A stretch of DNA of 64,000 nucleotides from positions 2,667,001 to 2,731,000 of the forward strand of contig NC_132970.1 of NCBI RefSeq assembly GCF_047496725.1, in the 5' to 3' direction. The translations under genes and the position numbers were made by a program. The notes beneath the pieces are model-generated. The model did no database searches, was not told the DNA's origin, and was given only the letters and a program-made list of their open reading frames with translations. Below, piece by piece: positions 35,867-48,100 of the stretch (its first letter is position 1; each line of letters begins with the position of its first letter). Source of the stretch: Anoplolepis gracilipes (taxonomy: Eukaryota; Arthropoda; Insecta; Hymenoptera; Formicidae).

Positions 35867-38800
35867 TGTCGCATTTCTTGTAAATATCACGCTTTACGAA
35901 AATACCAGTGATTTTTGGCTTGTGAATCCGCAGGTATGGTATCTGTTTATACTATAGTAGATGAATCAGTCAACATTAGTTATGGAAGTGAACGAGTATA
36001 AGTAATGTATATACAATGTTAAAAAAAAAGAATTTTAATTAATAAATTGTAATTAACAAACACATATCACTATAAATATATGACAAGATAATAAATAATT
36101 CGATATCAACGATTCGACATTCTTATATACATACTAATGGGAATAAATCATTATATAACATAATTGTAATTAAATCTAAATTTTAATTAAATTTTAATGA
36201 CACACTTTTATTGAAAACATTGATGTTTATATTATATATTGTACCTTCTTTTTTTTATATAAGAACAATTAAATTATATCAGCTTTTTACTCACTGATCA
36301 TTCAATTTAATCGAATTTATATCAATCGTACTAAGGCATTCGAATACGATAAGAAAAATCCACACTCGCCATTACAATAATGCTTACTTTTTTCATCAAG
36401 AATTATTTCGCGTGCGATAAATTTGGGACGCGATACGTCTCGCATCGGCCGATAATCGGCGTAGTAAACGCGCCGCCGCTCCAGAGGATGCTTTCATTCA
36501 TATTCGCGGCGAGAAACAAACCGGTCGAAGGAGCGGTTCGACGATCGCTGCCTTATACCGGATGCCTTCGTGACTATACGCAGGCCCCGCCGAGACTCAG
36601 GTTCCAACGCGATTCCCAAACGAGACCGCATTGCCGGGTACGAAACCGCGAGAAGCGGACACGTCCCCGCGCTCCGCGCTCGCGCCACCACCCGCGATTT
36701 ATGAGGGTTCGCGCGAATTTATGTGTGCTCAGGGAGACGTGTATGGCTCCCGCGTCCCCACCCACGGCGTGTAACATGTGGGACCGTAGCCAGCGAACCT
36801 GACGTACCCGACATTCCCGTCCGGTTCGACCGGCGATCCATCATCGTAAAAAGTTTCGCTCCCTTTCTTCTCTCCGCCTCTCATCGTGGATTTACACAAG
36901 TCGCGAGTGCGTGCGGGTCGTCCATAATGATCGACCGATCGATCGATCGAATCAAATAGATTGTAGAGAGAACTCTGTCTTTTGCTTTCTTTTGAAAATT
37001 GAAATAGATAACAAAAGCTTATTCTTTAGTAGTTTTCGAATGAATTGGAAAAGAATTTTAAATTTCAATTTGGATTGATACTTATAATGATAAACTAGAA
37101 TTTCGAAAAAAAAAGATTAACTATCCAAAAATTTAACTCAATTAAAACTATATTAATTTGTATTATAAAGTATTATTATAATATAAAGCAGTAGTTTACA
37201 TATATTTAGATTGCTTCTTTATTAAGAATATGTCATATATGTTCACATATTAACATCCATTATTTTTTTGTACTTTTTCTGATGTCTTATTGCATGGTTA
37301 TTATAAAGATTCTCGTTTCTCATTTTAAACTGTTAAAAAGAAATATGAGATTAGATTTAGGTAAATCATGATTCTTGAGTCTGTAACTGTGTCTTTTGAG
37401 AAATTACAGTACTTTTTAGGATACCCGGAAGGGAGAGTCAAATCAATCGGCAGAAGCCTGTAATATTATATTTCACCACGAGACGAAGCTGGCGGCGCAA
37501 AGATCGAGGAAGAGGAGAATGATCGGTCGGCATCGAACTTGGCCCCTGTACATATCCCTCATAAAATAACGTCGATCGAATGCTAATGGCGAGTAGCGTG
37601 GTTTTTATAGTGGCGATAATTTGGCCCAGGTCAGAGGTTGTGAGATTCTCTCTCTCTTTCGTTCCTTCTCTTTCTCTCTTGCAATGGCAACGATGCCGTT
37701 GCTCGAGAATATACGGAGTGCGAAATATATTTAGGTATCCTCGCAGGTGGTGTTCGTGTATCGATTATTTATTCGCCTGGAGGGCACCCGGCCATTCCTC
37801 CCTCCCTTCTTCCGCCCTACGTGGCCAACATTCGGCAGTAATTTATTTCTATCATAACGTTACCGACGAAGACAAGATTCGCGTAATATCAGATTAAGCG
37901 GCCTCATAAATTAATTAACACTCAGACACTGCCGTTCTCATAATTCTTTTTTATTATGCAAAACATGATCAAATATCTGCAAAGAAACTCGAATTATCAC
38001 ACAAAAGCATTCTTAATTTTCAACTTTATATTATAGATGTACTACATTTAAAAAATAATTATAACTTGATTTTTATTTAACAATGAAATCAAATATAATT
38101 TGATAAAAAATATAGAGAACATAAGTATAATATTTTAATTAATTTTAGTTATATTTTTCATAATTTATAAATCTTTGTAATTCAAAATTAATAAATGTTT
38201 AGCGCGTATAAATAAAATTTGTTATTTAATTAAAATATTAATAGTATTAGTAATACATAAGTATCAAACAAAAAGAAAATAACAAATCTTAATAAACAAC
38301 GCAATATTCATTGTATCGCATAAGAATTCATGGAAACGAGGTCGACTCACAAAACGCTCCGGAAGTAAGATATATCCGGCGAGTTATCTCAGTATTTCTC
38401 GTAATTCTTTCGTCGCATTGTTTCGTTAAAAATTTTTAATTAAAAGAATGCCGATCGCGTGATAACAATCGTTTTTGCTTATCGTGTCGGAATTTGCTCA
38501 TTGTGAAGTGGGTTCATTTTCGTGGGATTGCGTTTGTTTAATTAAAAGACACGGTAACGTCTCGCGCTAAGTACAGTTTTTTATCCGTGACAGCGATGCT
38601 ACCGTGTTAAGAGACGCAATAGCGTCTGAAATTAAATGAATTTGTGTTTTATTTTGTGACAGCGATGTTACTTTGTATCATTTACTGGAATACCTGCTTT
38701 TTCGATCATAATTAGAGATTAATTAATTATTCTCTTGTAATTAAACAATTGTAAGAAAAAACAATAAATCTAAAAAATTGTTGTGTCTTTCTAAATACAT

Positions 38801-39279
38801 TGATACTACGACGATGGCAATTTATGTTTCTATTGCAATAATATGCACTTTTACATGCATTTTTTTGCGTGATTTGTAGCATTCAGTCGTCGTCGTCTTT
38901 ACCTTTCCAAGATATATATATAATAGAGTGATTCATTTTAATCAATCTACTTAAATATCTGAAAATCCCTAAGTTTAAAAAAATTACAAAAATATTTAAG
39001 ACAAAAAGTTATTTGAGTCGATGGAAAAAAATATCGAGGTATTAAAATTTGACAAAATTTGATAAATAAAATCAATAATAATTTATAATCAATTTCATAA
39101 TGTGCTAATCGCGCTCAAATTGTACAATTTAAGTATAAGTAGTTTAAATTAAAAACAAATAAACTTTATTTTTTACTAAAATTCTAATACACACTTCTTT
39201 TAATATTATAAATATAAATAGATTAATAACATTGATTTCTTTTTCAGAGTGGTCAATAAGTGATAAGTTATAGACATAA
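35863..39279. other. non-coding stretch
   Basis: AT-rich at 35960-36380, 37000-37400 and 37920-38320. CpG-rich at 36410-36950, where frames on both strands overlap, and at 37450-37880. GATC units repeat at 36928-36953. Near 38530-38680 the word GTGACAGCGATG occurs twice (38587, 38656), and ACACGGTA/TACCGTGT form inverted words. The region 38930-39240 is AT-rich and may include the decayed 3' flank of the mariner-like relic that follows. Confidence 0.45.
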
Positions 39280-39560
39280 CAAAAATGTACTTATTCTGTA
39301 GTATACAGTCTGATCATTTTTCCACAGGAAGTTATTTTATTGTTACAAAATTGAAAAATTGCAATAAGTAAAATTTTGTTTGTTCTTGAAGAATGTATTA
39401 TATAATACGTAATAAATGCTTTTCCATATTAAACTGTTTTCAGAAAGTACATAGTCAGAAATTGAAGGAGTTTAATGCTTATTGTTAGGTAGAAAACAAT
39501 TCTTTCACAGTTCCAGCATAATAAAAATCAACGATATTGTAATTTTTCTCAAAAAGATAT
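39280..39560 (-). pseudogene. decayed mariner-like transposase, C-terminal part
   Basis: Read on the minus strand, broken frames preserve the order of landmarks of the mariner (DD34D) transposase C-terminus. A segment with EL, then LP, then a serine-proline-like run ends in SDY (codons at 39451-39459), matching the family's ELGW..LP...SPDLAPSDY block that carries the last catalytic aspartate. About 40 codons later LPVEK*SDC (39305-39331), continuing to KYIF, matches LPERW..CI...G.YF, with a stop where tryptophan is expected. Between them FFKNKQNF matches the FF..K...F spacing. Several stops and frameshifts mean it is dead. The N-terminal part and terminal inverted repeats are not recognisable. 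Family features are from knowledge; the alignment is by eye. Confidence 0.6.
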
Positions 39561-41147
39561 TGAAGACAATGTTACAAACTGTATAAAGCTTTGTTATATA
39601 ATACAATAAAGTTACCATTATTCTGAAAAATTTTCAATGATAATTCTGATCTAATTCAATTAAATATAAAGAATACGATCTTGTATGGTTAATTTCACAA
39701 TTCAAAATATTTTATGACAAAAACATAAAATTCAATTGAAAGCAGTCATAGTAAAAAAATTCATTTATAGATAGAAAGAAAAATTTTTAAATAAAAGAAA
39801 GTTTTTTGGTATTAATACTAGTGCGTGGAAGGAAAGGTGTATATGCAAAGAAATTTAAATAAACTGTCGAAAGGATTACTTCGCCAAGATTTTATCAAAA
39901 TATTTTACATAGAAATCATTGATTTTTCGTGGATGTACCAAGTATGTAAATAAAGACTGCAATGTTACCAATGAAAATTGTGTAATTGCTGATTATTAAT
40001 TAACTAACAATAAATAATCAAGTAACATCTAATCCTGATTACAGGGTGATAAAGTAATGGAAAATTTTTGGTCTATATTAAAGCATTATTTTATTTGATT
40101 TATTAATTTTATGCTTGTTAATATTTGCTTATTAGAATTTAAGTTAAATAGACTGTATTTATGAATTTAATCAGTTATTCACTTTTATGCTTTTAATGTA
40201 GTATATATTATCCTGATTTCTTCTGGTCTTTGTATATAGATGTATATTCTCATTATAGTGAGGGAGTTCGTGAGATTTTACAGCGAGTCTTTCTAGAGGG
40301 ACAGACGGTGATGAGACATGTAACGCGATCCACGTGAAATTATTTTCGCATGTGTCGACTCTTCCAATTGAAAAATAAAGCTTCTCTATAGTTTATACTT
40401 TGCTATCGGCTTTATCAGCACAATAACGTATTTAGAACAAAGAATTTTCTGCGTTCTACTTCTCACAATTTTTATCATCTTTTAAAAAAGAAAAAAATAA
40501 GTCTCACCGAAATAATCGTTCAATACAAAATTTCGAGCAAAAATATCTGAATAAGTGAATCGTATATCTTGCATAAAAAAAATTCCCGTAGTAGTTTCTC
40601 TTTCATATAGAGATAAGAATACCTTGACTTCGTTGCCTATGCAAGAGTTAAATATCGATCAGTACTGAGCAAGTAGGAATGCGCGCAGAGAAACGAATCG
40701 GCCCTCGAGGACGGTAGCGATTGCATCCGCAGTACATTAAAATGTTCTGTTCGCTATGTAGGAACAAGAGTTATGGAGCCAAGTGCATATCAATATACAG
40801 AGCACATAATGAAAGATGCATTGCGCTATGCGAGGCTACAGAAGTATATATCAGGATTTTATGCGATCAACGGATTGTATAAAACATTGCGGCTGGAAGG
40901 CGATCGATTTTGGAAATATTTTCGATACTAGTTGTATATCATTTCAAGAAAGATTCTCTCAAGTATTATAAAATATCTGAAAAAATACTTACATCAAGGA
41001 TTATACGTATATATACTGTAGATTTTATATTCTTTAGGATGTAGTTTCATATACTTAATATATAATTTTATAAGATTATTTTAAATAATAGCGAGTTAAA
41101 GTAATTTAATATACACACAGAGAGTCTCTTTTAAGACGTACTTAATA
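39561..41147. other. AT-rich non-coding stretch, possibly more transposon debris
   Basis: AT-rich up to about 40250. On the minus strand 39600-39960 could be an upstream, more decayed part of the mariner-like relic, but I cannot align it. At 40042-40075 the sequence TACAGGGTGATAAAG resembles a transposon end, but no matching inverted end is seen. A 46-codon cysteine-rich frame at 40742-40882 is treated separately. A CpG-bearing patch is at 40620-40910. Confidence 0.4.
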
Positions 41148-41670
41148 TTTATTTATTTATTTAAAAAACAGGATAAAGAACCTTTTAAAATGCAGAAACA
41201 GGAAAAAAGATTATATACATCAATAAATATGGACTACGTTAACAAATATAGTAAACACAAATTTTAAAAAAAATATAATTACAGAATATAAAATAACATA
41301 AATAAAATAATGTTAAATCGCATCTGTTCCAAAAAGCTACCGCAGCAATTATTTAAAGGTACAATATAATATATTAGAGAGATCAATGTTATCAGACAGT
41401 ACATTAGTCAGCAAACACATCTACATATTTAAGAGTTTAAATCTATATCAGAGAAGGTACGATGCACCTTCTCATGAAAAAGTCTGTAACAACTAGCTGG
41501 AATATGCAGTCCAATCCGATGCAATAAATCCGGGCAGTCGATTAAGCCATTTATGATTTTATAGAGAAACATTAAATCTAAAAAAATTAACTTATCGGAT
41601 TATTAAAAAATAAGCTAACCCTTCAGAGAAATCTATGCTCAATTCAAGCAATAGAAGCATAATCTTAAAT
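41148..41670 (-). pseudogene. decayed non-LTR retrotransposon 3' end (reverse-transcriptase protein C-terminus)
   Basis: On the minus strand, 41429-41596 encodes an uninterrupted 55-codon frame beginning DKLIF and including LDLMFLYKIINGLIDCPDL. This is the conserved region found near the C-terminus of insect jockey/R1-type reverse-transcriptase proteins (typical form DL.FLYK..NG.ID.P.LL..I...VP). After a stop, a shifted frame gives MCLLTNVLSDNIDLSNILYC and then TFK, matching the family's following NRM..L.N..S..IDIF......F segment. Upstream, to about 41670, a third frame ending EGLAYFLIIR is compatible with the preceding part. Stops and frameshifts make it a pseudogene. The element seems to end in TTTA-type repeats (41148-41164 plus strand), usual for non-LTR tails. 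5' truncated, as is typical. Confidence 0.78.
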
Positions 41671-43300
41671 TATATTATATCATATTAATAACATATACAT
41701 TACATGTAAGTACAAATATTTCGTATAAAAAAAAAGACTCAACTTTTACACTTTGATCCAAAGGAAAGCGCATTTTCCGTACTCGCTCGTAATCAGAAAG
41801 TCGAGAACTTGCGAACACGAAGTTACGGTAGAAGAAACAAGCGGTCAACAGCGTAGTCCTCTCGGGTGCACATCCGTAACGGCGTGCAGGAATTCACGGG
41901 CAAACGAGAAGGTCAGGCCTCGGGGGCAGCCCGGAAATGCGATATATCCTCGAGGCTGTCTCGAAACCTCGCCCTGCCGTCCTTTCTCCCTCTGCCTCGT
42001 CGTGAGGCCCCACATCGAGTAGATCCTCGATCGAGCCTCTCTCTTTTTCTTTTCCGATGGGCCGGGACTCGTATGCGCGCTTTCTGAACTTGCGAACGTG
42101 ATGCAGCTCGCGGAAGAACGCTCAATTTGATGCGGGGTGACCACCGCGTTCGTTCGCACAAACGTACGTACGCACTTCCTAACGGTACGCGCTGTGTGAC
42201 GTCCGCAAGTCGAGGTAATTGGGTCCCAGTGTACGCGCTCTTTCGGCTCTTTCTCATCTCCGGTTCCTCTCTTTCTTCGCCAATTGGATCATCGGAGGAC
42301 CTCTGAGGAATCCGAAAGAGATATGAGCGAAGCGATTTTTTATTCGGCGTTACCTGCCGATGTCGCCGGAAATGCTTTATGCTATAATGTATACGTCGAA
42401 CATTTGTTTTTTCTGAGCGTCTCTCTTTCTGTTTTTTTTTTCTTACGCGGAAACGAGAAACAAGATCGAGCGGAAATTCATAAATTGTCGTAACGGGTAC
42501 TATCGAATTTTACGACTTTTCTTGTTGTCATCGAAATACCAATAAGAACGAAAAAAAACATCAATATTAAAAATAAATATCTGAATTAAAACTGCAATAA
42601 TCTTTATTAATGCAAGAAATAATAAAAGTGAATAATTGCTAAAACATATCAAAATACATATAATGTATTTTATAAATACGTATAATGGTAATAATTTTGT
42701 AAATGAAGTATAAATATATTTTTATAATTCATAAAATTTCGAAGTTGTGTTATATTATTTTTACTATAACTGGTAGCTACCTATATTACTCACATATTAC
42801 AAGTACAATCAGTTCTTTAATGATTAATACCTACTTTTAGATATGACGAGAATTTGTAAGTATAATGACAAAACGTATATGACTTCGTGGAAAACGTTAT
42901 TTTAAGCATGTGTGACGCATATCTTTTCTACGTTTTCCAAGTTCATCCCAGGTGAAGGAAGAATCCCAAGACACAATACCGCTGCTTCCCGGAAGCTGCG
43001 CGGTGCCCGTAAGCATCGCATTAGAAAAATTGACGGACACTATTGTGACCGGTCATTCCACCTTTAGAAATGCGTGTCCCGCAAATTGTCGGACTGCCGT
43101 TCCGCATTAATGTCGTCTGAAGGAGAGGGTATCGTGGGAGTTTCTAATTTCTCCCGTCGAATCTCCAGAGGTACTGGAATACCTGACAAAGATTAAAGGA
43201 AGAGGGAATGCTTTCTTTTCTCTATAATATATTTCGTATTCTTCGACAATACAGATTTAAGTTTATAAGATTTTATTTATTATAAGATATTTCGAGAACA

Positions 43301-43303
<3 letters not shown>
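41671..43303. other. non-coding stretch with a CpG-rich block
   Basis: A CpG-rich block at 41760-42340 carries four overlapping frames of 69-114 codons on both strands, which cannot all be real and none of which I recognise. AT-rich DNA follows at 42540-42900, then a CpG-bearing patch at 42940-43150. No gene called. Confidence 0.5.
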
Positions 43304-43374
<71 letters not shown>

Positions 43375-43383
43375 ATATATATA
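43304..43383. repeat. compound microsatellite (TC)n(AT)n(GT)n(AT)n
   Basis: TC/CT to 43334, AT 43335-43356, GT 43357-43374, AT to about 43383. Three different dinucleotide arrays abut without spacers. The alternating purine-pyrimidine AT/GT part (about 48 bp) could adopt Z-DNA or unwind. Confidence 0.95.
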
Positions 43384-44625
43384 AAGAGTGCGTTTCATAA
43401 TCCTTTATTTTTGCAAAAATTTGTAAGAAAAAGTTGAATTGAGAAAATATTTTTATCTTTCTTAAAATAATTAATCGTAAATTAAACTTTAACTATACAC
43501 AGATTAAGTATAATCCAATTCTTCTTTTATATATAACCGACTTTCAAACAGAAAGTTTTAATTAGAATCATATCTTTTTACACTCTCACACATTTTATTT
43601 TTATACATCACACATTCAACTCTAAAATAACAAGTCATAAATCTGACGTTAGTAAGGATTTAAAACGGTTAATTAACTTTTCTGAGAAATTACGATAATT
43701 ACTGTTATGATCTTTGTGCAAGGAAATTATATGCAATTAGCTTCAGGTCACTAGTAGATTTTTCATAAATTCTAGTTTTGCCTGACTGAACTAACAATAA
43801 GTATTATTAATACTCAGTTGTGAAACTATCCCTAGACATATTAGCGCAATGATAGATAAGACGTAACGTTAGTACGGTTGTAAGGATGCGACGCGATACT
43901 TAAGGATCGGATTCAATGATGCGCTCTTTGAAAAGCGGCCTCATTACTTGGCCGCCACCGGCGATTTCTATGCGTATCCGATCGCGAGACATGTATCTTG
44001 CGGACACTGAACTAATAGACCGTCAGTGAGCAATTTCTGTTCGATTTCGTTGCCAATCAAGCGGCCGGCTATATCGGCCGACCGAGACGTCGACGATGTT
44101 CGACGTCATGCTAACCGGACATCGCCGATCGTAAATCGGGAGGACACGAGTGTCGCGCCGAACCTTCGAGTCCTTCTCGTCAGCCAATCAACGGGATGAA
44201 GCAACCGTCGATAAACGATAAATCAAGTCGGTTTCGTTCCGACGATCGTTCCGCGCTGGAATCGCACGTGTTCCTCGAGTGTTCCCCGCAATTAGTGTCA
44301 GGCCTTTTTCCTGATCGATCGTTCCTTCGCGGATTCTTCATCGTCAGAGACATGCCCCCTTACCCTCCATTTTGAGGGAGACGAAACGCGTCAATATTCC
44401 GGCCCATACCGATGTCACGTTCATGATGACTCTGTTCACCGAAGTAGATTTTCGCGATCGAGATATCTGCAGAAAATGAACAGTGCATGAGCTTGCTTGA
44501 CTAACGCTAGAAAATTGTAGGAGTTACGTAAGAAAAAATGATATTATGAATAATAATAAAAAAAGCATATTAAAAATTAGTTATTATTTTATTTTTAATC
44601 AAATAATAAAATTTATTAAAACTGT
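43384..44625. other. non-coding stretch, long CpG-rich block without open frames
   Basis: AT-rich to about 43850, then one of the most CpG-rich blocks of the window at 43880-44470, with palindromic words such as CGGCCGGCTATATCGGCCG near 44062-44080 and CACGTG at about 44267. Unlike other GC-rich blocks it contains no ATG-started frame over 60 codons on either strand. That argues for a regulatory or simply non-coding role. Confidence 0.45.
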
Positions 44626-44648
44626 ACACACACACACACACACACACA
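44626..44648. repeat. (AC)n microsatellite
   Basis: A short AC array followed by ACATACACGCGTATACACATACAT, a degenerate continuation. Confidence 0.9.
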
Positions 44649-45080
44649 TACACGCGTATACACATACATTACCTCTTGATTATGTTAAAAAAATGAAATA
44701 ATTAACTGTAGAAAACAATAGGACTTTAGAATAATCAATTCATTCACCTTTTATGAATTTATCTATCGACAACTTAATTCGAATAATTTAATAATTAATA
44801 CCATTAATATAATAGTCGATAACCTTATAACTTCGTTATTTTCGCTTCTTATTATTTCGCTCAGCGTCCGTAAATTAAATTCGGCCATATAAGGTCGCGG
44901 TGCGAAATAATCGAGACGGATCGATCGTACCGAATCAATAGAAGTAACCGAGAAAGTCGAGAGAAGTGGTTAAGAAATCGATGTATACTAGAAACGGTAA
45001 TCTTGCACGGGGCAAAACAGCGGTCTATCTAATCTTAAATGTAGACCTCCTCGAAATGAGAATATATCTCTGATGTGATG
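44649..45080. other. non-coding stretch
   Basis: AT-rich to 44860 and mixed afterwards. No open frame over 60 codons and no repeat of note. Confidence 0.55.
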
Positions 45081-45157
45081 GATCCATCATGATCTATCCG
45101 ATATGTTCCGCCCGTCACGATCCATCCGTCATGATCTACCGCACGACGTTCCGACAG
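45081..45157. repeat. imperfect tandem duplication, two ~39-bp units
   Basis: Unit 1 (45081-45118) and unit 2 (45119-45157) both read GATCCATC, TCATGATCTA, CCG and GTTCCG, with base changes and a 2-base indel. The GATCCATCATGATC words are also near-palindromic. Confidence 0.8.
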
Positions 45158-48100
45158 AATTAGAAACCGTGTGGACCACTGGAGGAGAACCATATGGAAA
45201 CACGCGATCACATTCTATGGATTAGTCTCTAATAAAATATCGCCGTGTGCTCGCGATAGATCGTTTTATTAATCCGATGGCCGCAACAAATCTTGTAGGC
45301 AATAAAATTAAGTCATCGTTTGATAAGTCGTAACGACTGTATATGTCTTATTACGTTGTAAATGAATTTCATGCGCGTCGAAATCAATATTTTTACACTA
45401 TAAAAATCCGTTGAGAGAACACATTGAAGAAAATACATTTGCTCATTAAAATTATGTGTATATTTGTGATTTATTTATCTGCATTTTTATTAAATTTATC
45501 ATTTTAATATCTCTGTATTTTTATTTTAAAAATATAATTTATTGAACAAAAAACTAAACAAAAATGAGTATAATTATACATGGATAAATGTGATTTTATA
45601 TAATTACATAAGTTTATTTTTCTCGAGAGATTAATATATATATTTCTTAAATGAAATCATTCAAATATTATGTGAAATAATATCACACATAAATAATTAA
45701 AACCGAATATGAATCAGATATACACGAAATTTTTCACAACATACTTGAGATTAAAGACAATAATAAATTGTCTTTGAAATAATTCAGCAATTATTTGAAA
45801 ATCAAATATGACAGTAATTAATTATTTATAGAGGACATTATAATTTTAAATCGATAAAGAAAATCTTATTTCAAAAGTGGAAATTTTTTATGGCAAAAAT
45901 CCATTTTACACTCTACTGTGAAATCGAGTATGTAATAGTGAAAAATTTGAGAATAATAGTATACAAAATTAACTGCTAATACGTGGAAGACTTTAATACA
46001 CCTTCTGTCGCAGTCGATTATCCAGTTTAGTCGTTTACAATTAACGTGTACGTTTTTGATAGGCCATAAATTACATTAGCTCGAACTAAAACTATAATTG
46101 CGAGGAGATGCCGAATGATGCGGTATGCAAACTAATTAATACGTTCATTTGTCGGCGTTCGTCCGTTCGCCAGTGTTTTCCACAAGGACTCCGTGTTTCC
46201 GTTTCTCATTAGGGAGAACACCATCTCACGTTAAAGAAACCGCGTTAACTTAGAGAAGTCGATGCGTAACTAAAGCACATATCGGTTCTATAAAATTTTG
46301 CATTTCTTCTTCTGACGAATCGCCTTTCTTGGAGCCGATCCTTCCGAAGAAATATCTATATCTTATATCTATTTTAGAAAGTGAAACATTATCGAGAATT
46401 TGTTTTATTTCATATGGAATAATGATAAAATCGAATATGGAATAGTAAAAAAAATAGTATAATAATAAATTTATATTTTTGCTTATAAAAAAATTAAATT
46501 AAGCCAGAAGTATTTATGTAATCTTTCAGGCTAAATTTAAAAATAATATTGTTCAACAAAATAAATCACTTCGAAAATATTATGGATTATGACGTCTGTA
46601 TCATTCTTGATATATTCGGAGAATATTTGGCACTTTAATGCCAGATGATAACACACGCTATTGCTTTACCACTGCTTCTCGTCTTTTTCCTTCTCTGCGG
46701 CTTGTTTTCTTTGGCAACGGTTGAGAGTACAATTTCACGCATAACCGATAAAAGCAGCGGTTTCGGTAATGAACGGTTGCATCTTGCACCGGACGCATTT
46801 ACGCCTCTGCATTACTCTGATGTTAATGCAGGCATCGTGGCTCGAATGATTTCCGCCACTTGGAAATAAAATTCGTTGCTGAAGCGTATATATTCCCCGA
46901 AGTGTGGTTACATCGCAATCGTCTCAGTTTTGCATGTTGAATATATTTGTTCCGCAGCCTCGAATCGACTCCGTTTAAAATTGGAAATTCGACATTTCCA
47001 AAAAGATAATGATCAATTGAATGTTTAAATTATATTAATTAGCAATTTATCAATTTTTCAAAATTCATTTTTAATGGTTTCTATAGAAAAAATGTTATAT
47101 GGAAAAAATAGTTTTTTATTACAATTATTATAACTAAATATAGTAAAGAATTAGTATCATATCATTACGTTAATGATGATAATACATATTAAAAATAGTG
47201 TAAGATATAGTTTCATATCATTATACATGAAAATATATAAATTTTACTGAAATTAATGCGTGTCATAATTTTTCTTTGTGTATAATTGATGCGACATAAT
47301 TAAATCAGAATTATTAGGAGAGTCTAATATTGAAATATTTCTTTTTTTGCGATACTATTACAATGTTTCAATATCTACAACAAGTAAACAAGTTACGCTT
47401 TTAAGAACATTAAAAAGGTTAATGAACTTGATCTTACGACCTCAATGTAACTTTATCGGAGATCGAAATTTTTTTCAAGCCAGATTTCGTTTCCCATCGT
47501 CTTCAAGACTGATGGGGATACGAGAAGTCGAGAAAAGTGAAACAGCGAAATATCACGAGCGTATCACCAACTTGTGTATTACGGGCGAGTATGTAATCCG
47601 ATCCTCCCGGATTACAGAAGGGTTGCGCGCGTCTTGAAGGACGTAAATCGGCGTGTATCGAAGAAGACTCGTCCACCTCCGCAAAGCGGATATCAAATAC
47701 TCTGGAGGCTATCCCTGAAGCACCTTGCGGTTCTTAAGTTACCGCCGACAGGTCCGCCTTAAATGTGAACCTATATGATTTCAGGCTCGCGAAAAATGTG
47801 GATAGAAAAACAAAAGTTCTGTAAAAAATGCAAATAAAAAATTCAAATACGATCAAGCATTGACACGTTTTACTCCAATGATCGAGAAAGCGTCTGTCCC
47901 TCGATGCAACTAAATTAATTTTATTTAATTATAAAATTTAAAATTAATTATGCTGATTAAGTAACTTTTCGAAACGAGCTTTCATCTTCGTCATTTTATT
48001 GAATATTGATAATTATGTGATTGCTTTTGTAAAGGTACAGAACATTGATAAACTAATTTTTCATACAAAATTAAAAGATTTAGATGAATAATTATGTTAA

